A stretch of DNA of 64,000 nt from Photorhabdus asymbiotica (GCF_003634575.1 NZ_RBLJ01000001.1:124001-188000); one strand, 5' to 3'; shown: positions 16,225 to 25,274, counted from the stretch's first letter. Numbers and translations are program-made. Notes: generated by a model from the sequence alone, not told the origin.

Positions 16225-17425
16225 TATCAGTCAATCCGGCAACTATGGCATGTCGCCATTAATGATATGGAGAGAAGCCTGGCGTAATTTAATGGCAACG
16301 GGAAAAAGTACTTTGCTGGCTTTATCGGGTATTGCTATTGGTTGCGCGTCTATTGTGGCATTCGTTAATACCGGGCATAACGCCACACTTGCTGCATTGA
16401 AAATGTTTAGCGGGCTTGATATCAACGTCATTACAGTCAATCTGAACTCTTATAATCATGGAATCGATAGTGAGTCAATTAAAATGACTGACCTGACAAC
16501 AGCTATTCCTGATTTATCTTCAGCAGCACCGTGGATCTATTATCCTTCTCCCGGACGCTATAACGGGAAAACAGAAACATTTACTGTAATAGGGTCCTCT
16601 GAGGAGCTTGAGAAAGTCATGCAATTGCAACTTCGTCATGGCCGATTTATCTCTGATTATGATCAATATTCTCCTTATCTGGTCGTTGGTAATGAAGTGG
16701 CCGTTACCCTTGGTGAAGGGGACCCATCCCGTATATTTGGCAAGCAGATTCAGATTGGCAATTATTTATACACAGTAATTGGCATTTTCGATATAAAAGG
16801 GCAGAACCCCATCTTTCCTTTTTCTCTAGATTCAGTGGTGATTGCCCCTATAAATGCCATGCGTAAAATATCGCCCAATACTGATCTGAATGGCATCATT
16901 GCTCGCTCCATAACAACCGCAACCACAGAAACCAGTGCAAAAGATTTATTGACGTTGTTCAAGCATAAGTTTCCAGCGGTTGAAATTGATGTTCGGGTAG
17001 CTCAGCAATTACTGAAAGGGCAGGCAGAACAAAGCAAAACCTTTTCTTTTATGTTGATCGGGTTGGCGGGCATTTCGCTACTCACTGGCGGCATCGCGAT
17101 TTCAAATGTGATGCTTATGAACGTTTCAGCCCGACGAAAAGAGATCGGGTTGCGTATGGCTTTAGGCGCAAGGCCCCACGACATCCGGCGCCTTTTTTTG
17201 TATGAAGCTACAGCATTGACTTTAGCCGGCGCTGTCCTGGGAACACTAGCAGGTGTCATCGTGTCCTTTCTTTTTGTTCTCTATTCTGGCTGGTCGTTTT
17301 CTCTAGCCCCTTTATCTATTCCTTTAGGCATAGGTAGTTCAATTATGGCGGGACTTATCTCCGGCTTTCATCCCGCACATCAAGCCTCACAGATGGAACC
17401 CGTACAGGCATTACGTGATGATTAA
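16217..17425 (+). CDS. ABC transporter permease, MacB-like (FtsX domain)
   Basis: A 402-residue inner-membrane permease without a fused ATPase. One N-terminal helix (LLALSGIAIGCASIVAFV) is followed by a large periplasmic domain of about 200 residues, then three C-terminal helices with the FtsX-like loop SARRKEIGLRMALGARPHDI. This is MacB topology. MacB-type pumps do not carry substrate through the inner membrane but push periplasmic substrates through an adaptor and TolC-type channel. It overlaps both neighbours, which shows strict translational coupling. Confidence 0.88.
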   Translation: MHNISQSGNYGMSPLMIWREAWRNLMATGKSTLLALSGIAIGCASIVAFVNTGHNATLAALKMFSGLDINVITVNLNSYNHGIDSESIKMTDLTTAIPDLSSAAPWIYYPSPGRYNGKTETFTVIGSSEELEKVMQLQLRHGRFISDYDQYSPYLVVGNEVAVTLGEGDPSRIFGKQIQIGNYLYTVIGIFDIKGQNPIFPFSLDSVVIAPINAMRKISPNTDLNGIIARSITTATTETSAKDLLTLFKHKFPAVEIDVRVAQQLLKGQAEQSKTFSFMLIGLAGISLLTGGIAISNVMLMNVSARRKEIGLRMALGARPHDIRRLFLYEATALTLAGAVLGTLAGVIVSFLFVLYSGWSFSLAPLSIPLGIGSSIMAGLISGFHPAHQASQMEPVQALRDD

Positions 17426-18881
17426 GAAATATTTCCTTTATAGCTCTTTGGCTATGTTTTTACTTTTTCCTCGAACAGGGCTTCTTGCATCTGAACAGGA
17501 ACGATTAACTTTATCGGAACCTGATTACAGTTTACGAGAAGAAACTTCGAGAGAGGTTATAGGCTTGTCGTTGAGTGACGCGATATGGCTTGGTTTAAGG
17601 AATAACTACGCGATACGCAGTGTTTATCTGGATCGTATCGCTCAGAAATTTGATTTACGGGTGGCAGAAGATCGATTCACACCAAAATTACAGCTCAGTG
17701 GGCGTTACGTTGTTGGTAAAAATCAGGATTCAAATTTTAGGAAAACTAACCTTTCTCCTAATGCCACATTACTTACTCCTCTGGGAACACGTTTCACTCT
17801 TTCCTGGACGAGTGAGAACAATAAATTGGGGGTAAACAACTTTCACAATGATGGCGCAAGCATGACTGTAATACAGCCTCTTTTACGAGGGGCTGGAACT
17901 GATGTTAATAATGCACCGATTTTGCTGGCTAAACTCCAGGAACAAACCAATCGGCTGAATTTAAAAGCGACGATTTCCGGTTCAATCACGCAAATTATTC
18001 TGACATACCATGCGTTACTCCGTGCTCAGAAGCAACAATCATTATCTGTCGCTTCTCTTAAGCGTATGCAGAAATTAGTAGCGATTAACAAAGAGTTGAT
18101 TGATGCGGGTAGAATGGCTCAGACAGATATAGTACAAACGCAGGCTGATTTAGCCATGCAGGAGCTTTCGGCAAAAGAGGCGGAAAACAATGTACATGCC
18201 ACGAAGCTGGCATTACTTAAGTTACTTGCTTTAAATCTCAAAACTCCCATCTATGCTACAGATACGCTAAAAGGCACTCACGTAAGTCTGAATATTGAAC
18301 AATCATTTACAAAAGCACAAGCTCAACAGCCGGGTTACCTTATCCAGTTACTTTCAGCAAAAGTCGCAGATATTCAATTATTACAGGCCAAAAATAACCG
18401 GCTCTGGGATTTATCACTGGTTGGCGGTGCGTCCCAGTATCGTTCATCATCTTCTGAAACCCGAAACTGGGAAAATTATGTGGGTATACAACTGGATATT
18501 CCAATAGGTGATATGACACAGAAACAAACAGAGGTTCAGGCCAGAGTCAATGTCCAGAAACAGGCGTTACACCTAGAAGAGGCAAAAATAAATCTGGAGC
18601 AAACAGTAATTAATGCAGTCCGTGATACAGAATCACGCTGGCAGGAATATCAATTAGCAATAAAAGCCAGTTCACTTTCTCAAAAGAAACTCGAAATTGA
18701 ACAGGAAAAATTACAAGCTGGACGATCTAGCAACTTTCAGGTCCTGAGTTTTGAAACCGACCTAAGAAATGCCGAAAATGCACTTCTGAATACACTGATT
18801 CAGTACCTCAATTCTCAGGCTGAGCTGGATCAAATTCTTGGCACGACACTGGAAAGCTGGGAGATAACACTCAATGATTAA
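17418..18881 (+). CDS. TolC-family outer-membrane efflux protein
   Basis: About 487 residues with a signal peptide (YSSLAMFLLFPRTGLLAS). The chain has the two-fold repeat of outer-membrane efflux proteins: LSLSDAIWLGLRNNYAIRSV at the first helical hairpin, alternating beta segments, long Gln/Glu/Ala-rich helices and GRSSNFQVLSFETDLRNAE near the end. It would form a trimeric channel through the outer membrane and periplasm. A dedicated channel gene inside the operon is less common than use of the housekeeping TolC. It starts inside the permease stop region and overlaps the adaptor gene by eight bases. Confidence 0.88.
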   Translation: MIKKYFLYSSLAMFLLFPRTGLLASEQERLTLSEPDYSLREETSREVIGLSLSDAIWLGLRNNYAIRSVYLDRIAQKFDLRVAEDRFTPKLQLSGRYVVGKNQDSNFRKTNLSPNATLLTPLGTRFTLSWTSENNKLGVNNFHNDGASMTVIQPLLRGAGTDVNNAPILLAKLQEQTNRLNLKATISGSITQIILTYHALLRAQKQQSLSVASLKRMQKLVAINKELIDAGRMAQTDIVQTQADLAMQELSAKEAENNVHATKLALLKLLALNLKTPIYATDTLKGTHVSLNIEQSFTKAQAQQPGYLIQLLSAKVADIQLLQAKNNRLWDLSLVGGASQYRSSSSETRNWENYVGIQLDIPIGDMTQKQTEVQARVNVQKQALHLEEAKINLEQTVINAVRDTESRWQEYQLAIKASSLSQKKLEIEQEKLQAGRSSNFQVLSFETDLRNAENALLNTLIQYLNSQAELDQILGTTLESWEITLND

Positions 18882-20109
18882 ACGTTATCGATGGGCCATA
18901 GCTGGCATACTTATCTTAATGGCCTGTTTTTTTGTCTTTTTGTCTTCAAAACAATCGCCAGCTCAGGAACCAGTGCAGTGGATTGGAGTAAAACACGGTC
19001 TTATAGAAAAACGACTGGGTCTGGTAGGTAAGCTGCAATCTGGACGCCTTGAAACCATACCCGCTCCATTTGAGGCAATTATCAAACAAGTTTTGGTTAA
19101 AGAAGGACAGTGGGTGAAAGAGGGTCAGACATTAGTTACGCTTGACACCCGAAAGCTTGATATTGAGCTTCGGCAAGCACAAGTTGAAATGATCAAAGCC
19201 TCATCTGTCGTTGACCAATTGCATGACTGGGAAAACAGCCAGGAAGTTATCCGGGCCAGAAGAAGCGTCGAAAATGCGAACCATATGGTTATGGAATTGA
19301 AAAATAATCTCGCAAAAACACAGGCTCTTTTTTCACGGGGCATCGTTCCAAAAATGGAAGTTGAAACGCTTGAACAGCAACTTCGCCGACAATTAACAGA
19401 ACTCGCTTCAGTGCAGGACGATCTTACATCCATTCGACAAAAAGGAAGCGCAAGTAACGTACATGTTGCAGAGATGGAGCTTCAGAATGCAACAAGCCGC
19501 TATCAGGCACTACAAGAACAATACTCACATAAAGAAATCAAAGCGCCATTTTCTGGCGTTGTGCTTAGGGCAGCACAGGGAGAAAGTAAGAAACTCTTAA
19601 CGATTCAGACAGGAGTTCGGGTGACCGAAGGGATGCCTTTACTGGAAATTATGGACACAACGCAATATCAGGTACTGGCACAAGTTGAAGAAACCGATCT
19701 CGCCAAACTTAAAGAAGGGCAGGTAGTAAAAATTAGCGGGGAGGGATTTTCTGATCTCCCCCTGGATGGAGAAATTGAAACCATTGCTATGCAAAGCGTG
19801 AGTACGGATAAACCAGGATCAGCGATTTATTACGATGTTGTGATTAAGGTGACTTCATCCATGAATCAGGGTTATCCCATCAGACCCGGAATGAGCGCCA
19901 AAGTTAATATTGTTATTTATCGCAATGAACAGGGAATTGTTGTACCCAAAACAGCACTAACTCACGATAGCAATGGACAATTAACAGTAAATTGGCGCCC
20001 GGATTTAAAACGTCAGTCTGTGTCTCGCCAGGTCACTGTTGGGGAGGCCATGCCGGAAGGTATGGAGGTCCATGGACTGGAAGAAGGATTTATCGCATTA
20101 CCTCATTGA
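18874..20109 (+). CDS. periplasmic adaptor protein, HlyD/MacA family
   Basis: A 411-residue membrane-fusion protein anchored by one N-terminal helix (WAIAGILILMACFFVFLSS). It has a lipoyl-like half (VKEGQWVKEGQTLVTLDTRK), a long coiled-coil hairpin of about residues 95-210, the second lipoyl half (IKAPFSGVVLRAAQGE), and beta-barrel segments ending in VVPKTALTHDSNGQL. It bridges the MacB-like permease and the TolC-like channel. It is the last gene of the operon. With the other three genes it makes a complete tripartite export machine encoded in one transcript. Confidence 0.88.
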   Translation: MIKRYRWAIAGILILMACFFVFLSSKQSPAQEPVQWIGVKHGLIEKRLGLVGKLQSGRLETIPAPFEAIIKQVLVKEGQWVKEGQTLVTLDTRKLDIELRQAQVEMIKASSVVDQLHDWENSQEVIRARRSVENANHMVMELKNNLAKTQALFSRGIVPKMEVETLEQQLRRQLTELASVQDDLTSIRQKGSASNVHVAEMELQNATSRYQALQEQYSHKEIKAPFSGVVLRAAQGESKKLLTIQTGVRVTEGMPLLEIMDTTQYQVLAQVEETDLAKLKEGQVVKISGEGFSDLPLDGEIETIAMQSVSTDKPGSAIYYDVVIKVTSSMNQGYPIRPGMSAKVNIVIYRNEQGIVVPKTALTHDSNGQLTVNWRPDLKRQSVSRQVTVGEAMPEGMEVHGLEEGFIALPH

Positions 20110-20285
20110 AAACGATAGCATGGACTGAAACAGGGCTTAGTTTACCCTTAGCTTTATTCCCGGAGCTATGATCTGGTGAAACTTGGCATTGGTCAAAATG
20201 TACTGCAAACATAACTCTTTCATATATGTTTTGACGAATATGATAAATTGGTATAGATTGACAACAAGATGCTAAAGGAGTGGTT

Positions 20286-20621
20286 ATGAAACCATTACAA
20301 CTATTTAAAATATTAAGCGATGAGACGAGACTAGACATAGTTTTGCTCCTGAAAGCATCAGGAGAACTGTGTGTATGTGATATTTACACCGCATTAAATC
20401 TTTCTCAACCGAAAACATCCCGTCATCTTGCAATGTTACGTGAATCAGGTCTGTTGCTTGATTCTAAACATGGAAAATGGGTTCACTATAGATTATCACC
20501 TATATTATTACCGTGGGTAAAGGATGTTATAGATCTGGCTTATACTACGGAAAAGGGTAGGGTCTCCAAATTACTCAAAGCGATAGATATAAAAGATTTT
20601 ATCGGTAGTTATTCGGCCTGA
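20286..20621 (+). CDS. arsR: ArsR arsenical-responsive repressor
   Basis: A 111-residue winged-helix repressor. The metal-binding motif ELCVCDI places two cysteines in the recognition helix region as in ArsR, followed by the DNA-binding helix SQPKTSRHLAMLRESGLL and the wing KHGKWVHYRLSP. It would release its promoter when As(III) or Sb(III) binds. AAGGAG lies five bases before ATG 20286. It is followed by arsD and arsA in the same direction at 50 bases and 13 bases spacing, so it should control its own operon. Confidence 0.92.
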   Translation: MKPLQLFKILSDETRLDIVLLLKASGELCVCDIYTALNLSQPKTSRHLAMLRESGLLLDSKHGKWVHYRLSPILLPWVKDVIDLAYTTEKGRVSKLLKAIDIKDFIGSYSA

Positions 20622-20671
20622 AAAAATTTAAATTAACATATATGATTTTACATATATATAAGGTTATTGCT

Positions 20672-21037
20672 ATGAAAAAATTAGAAGTATTTGATCCGGC
20701 ACTATGTTGTAGCACTGGCGTTTGTGGAACTGATGTTAATCAAGCTTTAGTTGATTTTTCAACAGACGCTAATTGGTTAAAAAAGCAGGGTGTCAATGTT
20801 CGGCGCTTTAATCTGGCTCAGGAGCCTTTGGAGTTTGTTAATAATGAAAAAGCAAAATCTTTCCTTGAAACAGCCGGAGCAGAATCACTCCCGTTATTTG
20901 TTCTGGACGGTGAAGTTGTATTAACAGGTCGGTATCCAAAACGACATGAATTAGCTAGATGGTTCGGTATTCGGGTTGCGGATGAAAAAATCGGAACCAC
21001 TAAGACCTGCTGTGGAAATGACAAGACTTGTTGCTAA
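20672..21037 (+). CDS. arsD: ArsD arsenic metallochaperone
   Basis: A 121-residue ArsD. The three conserved cysteines 12, 13 and 18 (ALCCSTGVC) that bind As(III) are present, as are two vicinal pairs at the C terminus (TCCGNDKTCC). It passes As(III) to ArsA and also acts as a weak second repressor. ATG 20672 has AAGG upstream. An in-frame upstream ATG at 20642 would add residues outside the family alignment. Confidence 0.92.
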   Translation: MKKLEVFDPALCCSTGVCGTDVNQALVDFSTDANWLKKQGVNVRRFNLAQEPLEFVNNEKAKSFLETAGAESLPLFVLDGEVVLTGRYPKRHELARWFGIRVADEKIGTTKTCCGNDKTCC

Positions 21038-21050
21038 TAGGAGAAGTAAA

Positions 21051-22802
21051 ATGAAATTTTTGGCTAATATACCCGATTATTTATTCTTCACAGGAAAAGG
21101 TGGTGTAGGCAAAACATCTATCTCATGTGCAACTGCTATTAAATTAGCAGAAGAAGGGAAAAAGGTATTACTTGTCAGTACCGACCCTGCATCAAACGTA
21201 GGACAGGTATTTTCACAAATTATCGGCAACAGTATTAAACAAATACCTCTCGTACCGAATTTGCATGCGATAGAAATTGACCCACAAGCAGCCGCAGAAG
21301 AATACAGAAACAAAATTATTAATCCGATTAAAGACAGTTTACCTGAAGCTGTGATCCAGAGTATTACTGAACAACTGTCAGGTGCTTGTACGACTGAAAT
21401 TGCAGCCTTTGATGAATTTACCGAGTTGTTAACCAACAAAGAAATTACCGACCAATTCGACCATATTATTTTTGATACTGCACCAACAGGGCATACTATC
21501 CGGTTATTACAGTTGCCGAGTGCCTGGCGTGATTTCATCAGTGATAATCCAGATGGAACTTCCTGTTTAGGTCCTATGTCTGGCCTTGAAAAACAACGTG
21601 AACAATATAGCATGGCCGTTGACGCGTTAAGCGATAAGCAATTAACACGACTGATGTTAGTAGCCCGTCCTCAGTCAGCGGCACTGCGTGAAGTTGCCAG
21701 AACGTATAAGGAGTTGTCTGACTTAGGTCTCAAAAATCAACAACTCATCATTAATGGTGTTTTCCCTCTATCAGCAATTTCAGAGAATGACAAACTGTCA
21801 CATGCACTTTACCGACGAGAACAAGCCGCGATACAAAATATGCCTGAAGAACTCCGTTCTTTACCAAAGGATATGCTTTATCTTCAGATACTTAATATGG
21901 TCGGGATAGATGCCTTAAAGCAATTACTATCGAATAAGGTTCAGGATTTATCTGCTATCAAAGCAGTAAAACCAAAGACTTTTCTACCCACTATATCAAC
22001 ACTGGTAAAAGAAATCGCTCTTCAAAAGCATGGGTTGATTATGTTGATGGGGAAAGGTGGTGTTGGAAAAACCACTATTGCAGCCTCAATTGCCGTGAAA
22101 CTGGCAGAACAAGGGCTGGATGTTCACTTAACCACATCAGATCCAGCCGCTCATATTGAAAATACATTAAACGGAAGTTTACCAAATCTACAGGTCAGTC
22201 GTATTGACCCAATTGCCGAAATAGAGCGTTATCGTAATTATGTTTTAGAAACTAAAGGCAAAGATTTAAATGAAGAAGGAAGAGCCATACTAGAGGAAGA
22301 CTTACGTTCGCCTTGTACAGAAGAAATAGCCGTGTTTCAGGCATTCTCCCGTATTATTCGTGAAGCCAGTAAGCGATTTGTCGTGATGGATACTGCACCA
22401 ACTGGGCATACCTTACTTTTACTGGATGCTACTGGTGCATACCATAAAGAAATCGCAAAAAAATGGGAGAAAAAAGGTCATTTCCTGACGCCAATGATGC
22501 AATTACAAGATCCAGAGCGTACCAAAGTTATTATTACTACATTGCCAGAAACGACACCTGTTCTCGAAGCGGAAAACTTACAAAATGACCTGATGAGAGC
22601 GGATATTCACCCGTGGGCGTGGGTTATCAATAATAGTTTATCGGTAACTGAAACAACTTCTCCATTGTTACTTTCACGGGCAGAGCAGGAAGTTCCTCAG
22701 ATTGAAAAAGTGGGCTCAACTCTGACAAAACGTGTTGCCATTGTTCCGTTACTTGAGGATGAGCCTGTTGGTGTATCAGCATTAAGTAAACTGGCTGATT
22801 AA
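21051..22802 (+). CDS. arsA: ArsA arsenite-stimulated ATPase
   Basis: A 583-residue ATPase with two homologous halves joined by a linker. P-loops GKGGVGKTS and GKGGVGKTT and two DTAPTGHT signatures are intact. The metal-site cysteines are present at 113 (GACTTE), 172 (TSCLG) and 422 (SPCTEE), as in the R773 plasmid protein. ArsA energises the ArsB membrane pump, taking As(III) from ArsD. TAGGAG lies ten bases before ATG 21051, which gives the family length. No arsB or arsC follows; the next genes are a minus-strand hicAB module. The pump must therefore be encoded elsewhere or this operon has lost it. Confidence 0.92.
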   Translation: MKFLANIPDYLFFTGKGGVGKTSISCATAIKLAEEGKKVLLVSTDPASNVGQVFSQIIGNSIKQIPLVPNLHAIEIDPQAAAEEYRNKIINPIKDSLPEAVIQSITEQLSGACTTEIAAFDEFTELLTNKEITDQFDHIIFDTAPTGHTIRLLQLPSAWRDFISDNPDGTSCLGPMSGLEKQREQYSMAVDALSDKQLTRLMLVARPQSAALREVARTYKELSDLGLKNQQLIINGVFPLSAISENDKLSHALYRREQAAIQNMPEELRSLPKDMLYLQILNMVGIDALKQLLSNKVQDLSAIKAVKPKTFLPTISTLVKEIALQKHGLIMLMGKGGVGKTTIAASIAVKLAEQGLDVHLTTSDPAAHIENTLNGSLPNLQVSRIDPIAEIERYRNYVLETKGKDLNEEGRAILEEDLRSPCTEEIAVFQAFSRIIREASKRFVVMDTAPTGHTLLLLDATGAYHKEIAKKWEKKGHFLTPMMQLQDPERTKVIITTLPETTPVLEAENLQNDLMRADIHPWAWVINNSLSVTETTSPLLLSRAEQEVPQIEKVGSTLTKRVAIVPLLEDEPVGVSALSKLAD

Positions 22803-22825
22803 TCATTACTTACCGTCAATAAAAG

Positions 22826-22848
22826 AAAGGTGCTGTAAAGCGCCTTTT
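22826..22848 (+). terminator. probable ars operon terminator
   Basis: AAAGGTGC pairs with GCGCCTTT around a short loop, followed by T, 24 bases after the arsA stop. This argues that the operon truly ends at arsA. Confidence 0.6.
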
Positions 22849-22969
22849 GGAAGAGGTTGTTATGCTTATGCAGCAAAGCATATCCATGAAGTATTTAACA
22901 TAATATACATTAGGCGCACTATGGTTGTAGCACCAATATAGTCATGTCACTTTGGTATTCTTAAAAGAA

Positions 22970-22998
22970 AAAACCCGCCGCTGCTGTAGCGGGCTTTT
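22970..22998 (-). terminator. terminator of hicAB
   Basis: CCCGC and GCGGG arms flanked by A and T runs. On the minus strand it is followed by seven T residues, 25 bases after the hicB stop. It can also act on the plus strand. Confidence 0.7.
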
Positions 22999-23022
22999 CA
23001 TGGTTTTGATAGAGGGATTATC

Positions 23023-23430
23023 CTACGAGTGTTTCGACAGCTCACGCCGAGCCAATTCAGCCAAGAATCCGCTGCGGCTATGATACTCACGATGTGAGTT
23101 CACGTATTTATCAATTCTACCCAACAAAAATTGAGGCATAGTAATGTTTAGCTTGATGGCTTTTCCATCGTATTTAGTTAAATCCATATCAACATAAGCC
23201 CAACTACCGCCGGTGCAATCTTCATTGCTTAGATGGTCAGCAACAGTTCTGGCTTGTACTGGAGCCTCACCCTTTTCGCTCATGTATTCAAAATAAGTAT
23301 CTAATGCGTTTTGAGCATCGCTAATAGCGTCGTCAATGGTATCGCCAGCAAAGTAACATCCGATCACGTCTGGCACAAAACCGGAAAACGATCCGTCGTC
23401 AGCCTGATGTAAATAAATAGGATATCTCAT
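23023..23430 (-). CDS. hicB: HicB-family antitoxin
   Basis: A 135-residue HicB. The N-terminal half is the degenerate RNase H-like domain (MRYPIYLHQADDGSFSGFVP, then GCYFAGDTIDDAISDAQNAL). The C-terminal part (LNITMPQFLLGRIDKYV and following) is a ribbon-helix-helix DNA-binding domain used for autoregulation. It neutralises the HicA RNase. It lies 51 bases after hicA in the same direction; the toxin-first order is usual for this family. Confidence 0.9.
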   Translation of the reverse strand: MRYPIYLHQADDGSFSGFVPDVIGCYFAGDTIDDAISDAQNALDTYFEYMSEKGEAPVQARTVADHLSNEDCTGGSWAYVDMDLTKYDGKAIKLNITMPQFLLGRIDKYVNSHREYHSRSGFLAELARRELSKHS

Positions 23431-23481
23431 GCTTACACCTTCTCTTTGATTAAAGAGCGGCCTTTCAACCGCTTAATTAAG

Positions 23482-23664
23482 TTATTTCAGTCCTGCTTGT
23501 TTAAGTATTTTATTGAGCGTCCCGACCGCCAAATCTTTGCGCGGATGCGGAATTATTATCGGGCTGGGTTCCCCTGATTTCTCAAAAACATGGTGCGAAC
23601 CATTGGCTCGCACAAAATTCCAACCAACCGCTTTGATTTGCTTTATTAGTTCATCGCTAGACAT
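23482..23664 (-). CDS. hicA: HicA-family mRNA interferase toxin
   Basis: A 60-residue double-stranded RNA-binding-fold toxin: MSSDELIKQIKAVGWNFVR, the catalytic histidine region GSHHVFEK, and IPHPRKDLAVGTLNKILKQA. It cleaves mRNA in the cytosol when free of HicB. Together with hicB it forms a complete type II module. The length and the histidine are intact, so it is likely active. Confidence 0.92.
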   Translation of the reverse strand: MSSDELIKQIKAVGWNFVRANGSHHVFEKSGEPSPIIIPHPRKDLAVGTLNKILKQAGLK

Positions 23665-23770
23665 TATCCCTCTCTTTAATCAAAACCAAGAGAATAATAG
23701 CACCTCTCATACCCACTATCAACATCAATACCTATGGTGGGTATAAGCAATATTTTCGGGTAGCCGACTA

Positions 23771-23862
23771 TTTTGTCACTCACCCCAGTCACATAGTTAT
23801 CTATGCTCCTGGGGATGCATTCACTTGCCGCCGCGCTGCAACTCGAAATCTATTGGGTATAC
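23771..23862 (-). repeat. partial ERIC element, subtype B, reverse
   Basis: Retains TCACTCACCCCAGTCACAT, GCTCCTGGGGATGC and GCGCTGCAACTCGAAATC with the TATTGGGTATA end. The first 35 bases of a full copy are missing. It lies upstream of hicA. Confidence 0.9.
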
Positions 23863-23976
23863 ATTTAAGTCTTTCGCTGCCATTACAAAAATATCATCCA
23901 TGCTGTTTTTGCTGACAGGAAAATTCAGGCCATCCCAACGCTGACACGTTCTTTCGTCTTCGTGCCTGAATGATTT

Positions 23977-24420
23977 TTACTCAGCGGGTTTAGAAAGAGG
24001 GATATCTTTTTGTCCCGCGTAGAAGACCAAGAGAGTAACACCTTCTTTGCCTGTGTAACCGCGATGAGTACTGTCAACCATCTCGGATAGCGCCTCTCCC
24101 GCCTTTATAAGGCGTTTTTCGCCACTGGATTTTTTCTCTGCCGTTAATGCCCCGTCCAGCACGTAAGCGGCATTAGGTATCGGGTGCTGATGCCAGTCAA
24201 GGCTGGTATTTGGAGCAATAGTAATTTTGAGAACTGAAAGCTGAGGCGTGCCTTTAGGATATCCCTGATAAGACACACCATCCCAAGACTTTTCAGTCTC
24301 AAGTAATTTTTCAACATTAATACCAGCAGCAGTATTGCTGCTATGTGCTTGAGTGAAAAACGGAGCAATGAGGAAAGCAAAAGATGTAAAAACTGATAAA
24401 GTTCGAATAGATAGTCGCAT
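23977..24420 (-). CDS. secreted cupin-domain protein
   Basis: About 147 residues with a signal peptide (TLSVFTSFAFLIAPFFTQAH) and one cupin domain. The first motif DWHQHPIPNAAYVLDG carries two histidines and GEALSEMVDSTHRGYTG carries the later histidine, so metal binding is likely. Periplasmic single-domain cupins of this sort have varied or unknown roles. The start ATG 24420 has AAGGA six bases upstream. It is a single gene. An unrelated decayed toxin fragment lies just upstream on the same strand. Confidence 0.75.
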   Translation of the reverse strand: MRLSIRTLSVFTSFAFLIAPFFTQAHSSNTAAGINVEKLLETEKSWDGVSYQGYPKGTPQLSVLKITIAPNTSLDWHQHPIPNAAYVLDGALTAEKKSSGEKRLIKAGEALSEMVDSTHRGYTGKEGVTLLVFYAGQKDIPLSKPAE

Positions 24421-24508
24421 ATGAAATCCTTGTGTATAGTACATAAATTAGGTAGGTGACCTGTGGCGAACCATACCATTCCTACCATAATCAGGGGAAG
24501 ACCCATAC

Positions 24509-24829
24509 TTATAAGATCTTGGTTACTTCAGTTCGTGTTGAGTAACGAGGAGAAAGAGAGCGACATTTTAACTTTAGGGAATGAGATGATATTTTAAAGT
24601 TAAAATTGCAATAACAAAGGTAACCTTCATTATTAATTTCCTGATTTAATGAATTAATAATTACCTTGCCAAAATAATGTAAATTGCCCATATTTACATC
24701 TTCATCCTGGCCATTAACCGACTTTATTTTCATAAAATCAAGAGATGGGAATATTGAAAATAGATCATAATCTGTCGTAATGGATTTAGAATTTATTTCT
24801 GTTCCCCCAACCTCCGAAGCGTTGGTCAT
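24509..24829 (-). pseudogene. fragment of an edema factor/ExoY-like nucleotidyl cyclase
   Basis: The reading frame contains GGTEINSKSITTDYDLFSIF followed by PSL, which resembles the catalytic GG-x-I...T-x-DYDLF segment of anthrax edema factor, ExoY and MARTX ExoY-like domains. The next part, GNLHYFGKVIINSLNQEINN, then EGY, also fits that family. After this the frame turns to unrelated sequence and stops. The upstream lysine-rich catalytic region and the downstream part are missing; upstream there is a stop within 17 codons. In the family these toxins make cAMP or cGMP inside host cells after secretion. Here only about 70 codons survive. Identification is from motif memory. Confidence 0.6.
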
Positions 24830-25085
24830 TCTATTGCAAATGGCATTATAAAGATAATAATTTCATTCAAGTAATTATACAAAAAACTCCAAACCAAATT
24901 AATAAATACATCACAATCAGACGTTAATCTCATGACAAATCACATTCTGTAACTTAAGCATTTAATAAGTATTAAATATTTTGGAAAAATATGACCACCT
25001 TGCTATCTTTCTATGCACGGTATATTTTTATTTTAAATATTACAACGCACATTATGGCTGTGATTAGATAATATCAGATATATAT
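24830..25085. other. AT-rich intergenic stretch
   Basis: Noncoding by eye. It may hold decayed sequence from the cyclase gene. No repeats or RNA genes seen before the ERIC at 25086. Confidence 0.35.
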
Positions 25086-25213
25086 TATACCCAATAGATT
25101 TCGAGTTGCAGCGCGACGGCAAGTGAACGAATCCCCGGGAGCATAGATACCTCTGTGACTGGGGTGAGTGAAAGCAGCCAACAAAGCAGCAATTTAAAAG
25201 ATGAAAGGTATAT
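25086..25213 (+). repeat. ERIC element, subtype B, forward
   Basis: Full copy, TATACCCAATAGATTTCGAG to GAAAGGTATA, with GAGTTGCAGCGCGACGGC and GTGAAAGCAGCCAACAAAG. It lies 60 bases ahead of the FAD monooxygenase start. Confidence 0.95.
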
Positions 25214-25274
25214 AGTCACAATGATCTAGCCAGAATAGCCCATACCTATCTATAACTATAACAGGAGAAATATT

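Noticed and set aside
21077-21613. 178-codon open frame antisense to arsA
   Set aside because: Shadow of the conserved ArsA coding frame; no start context.
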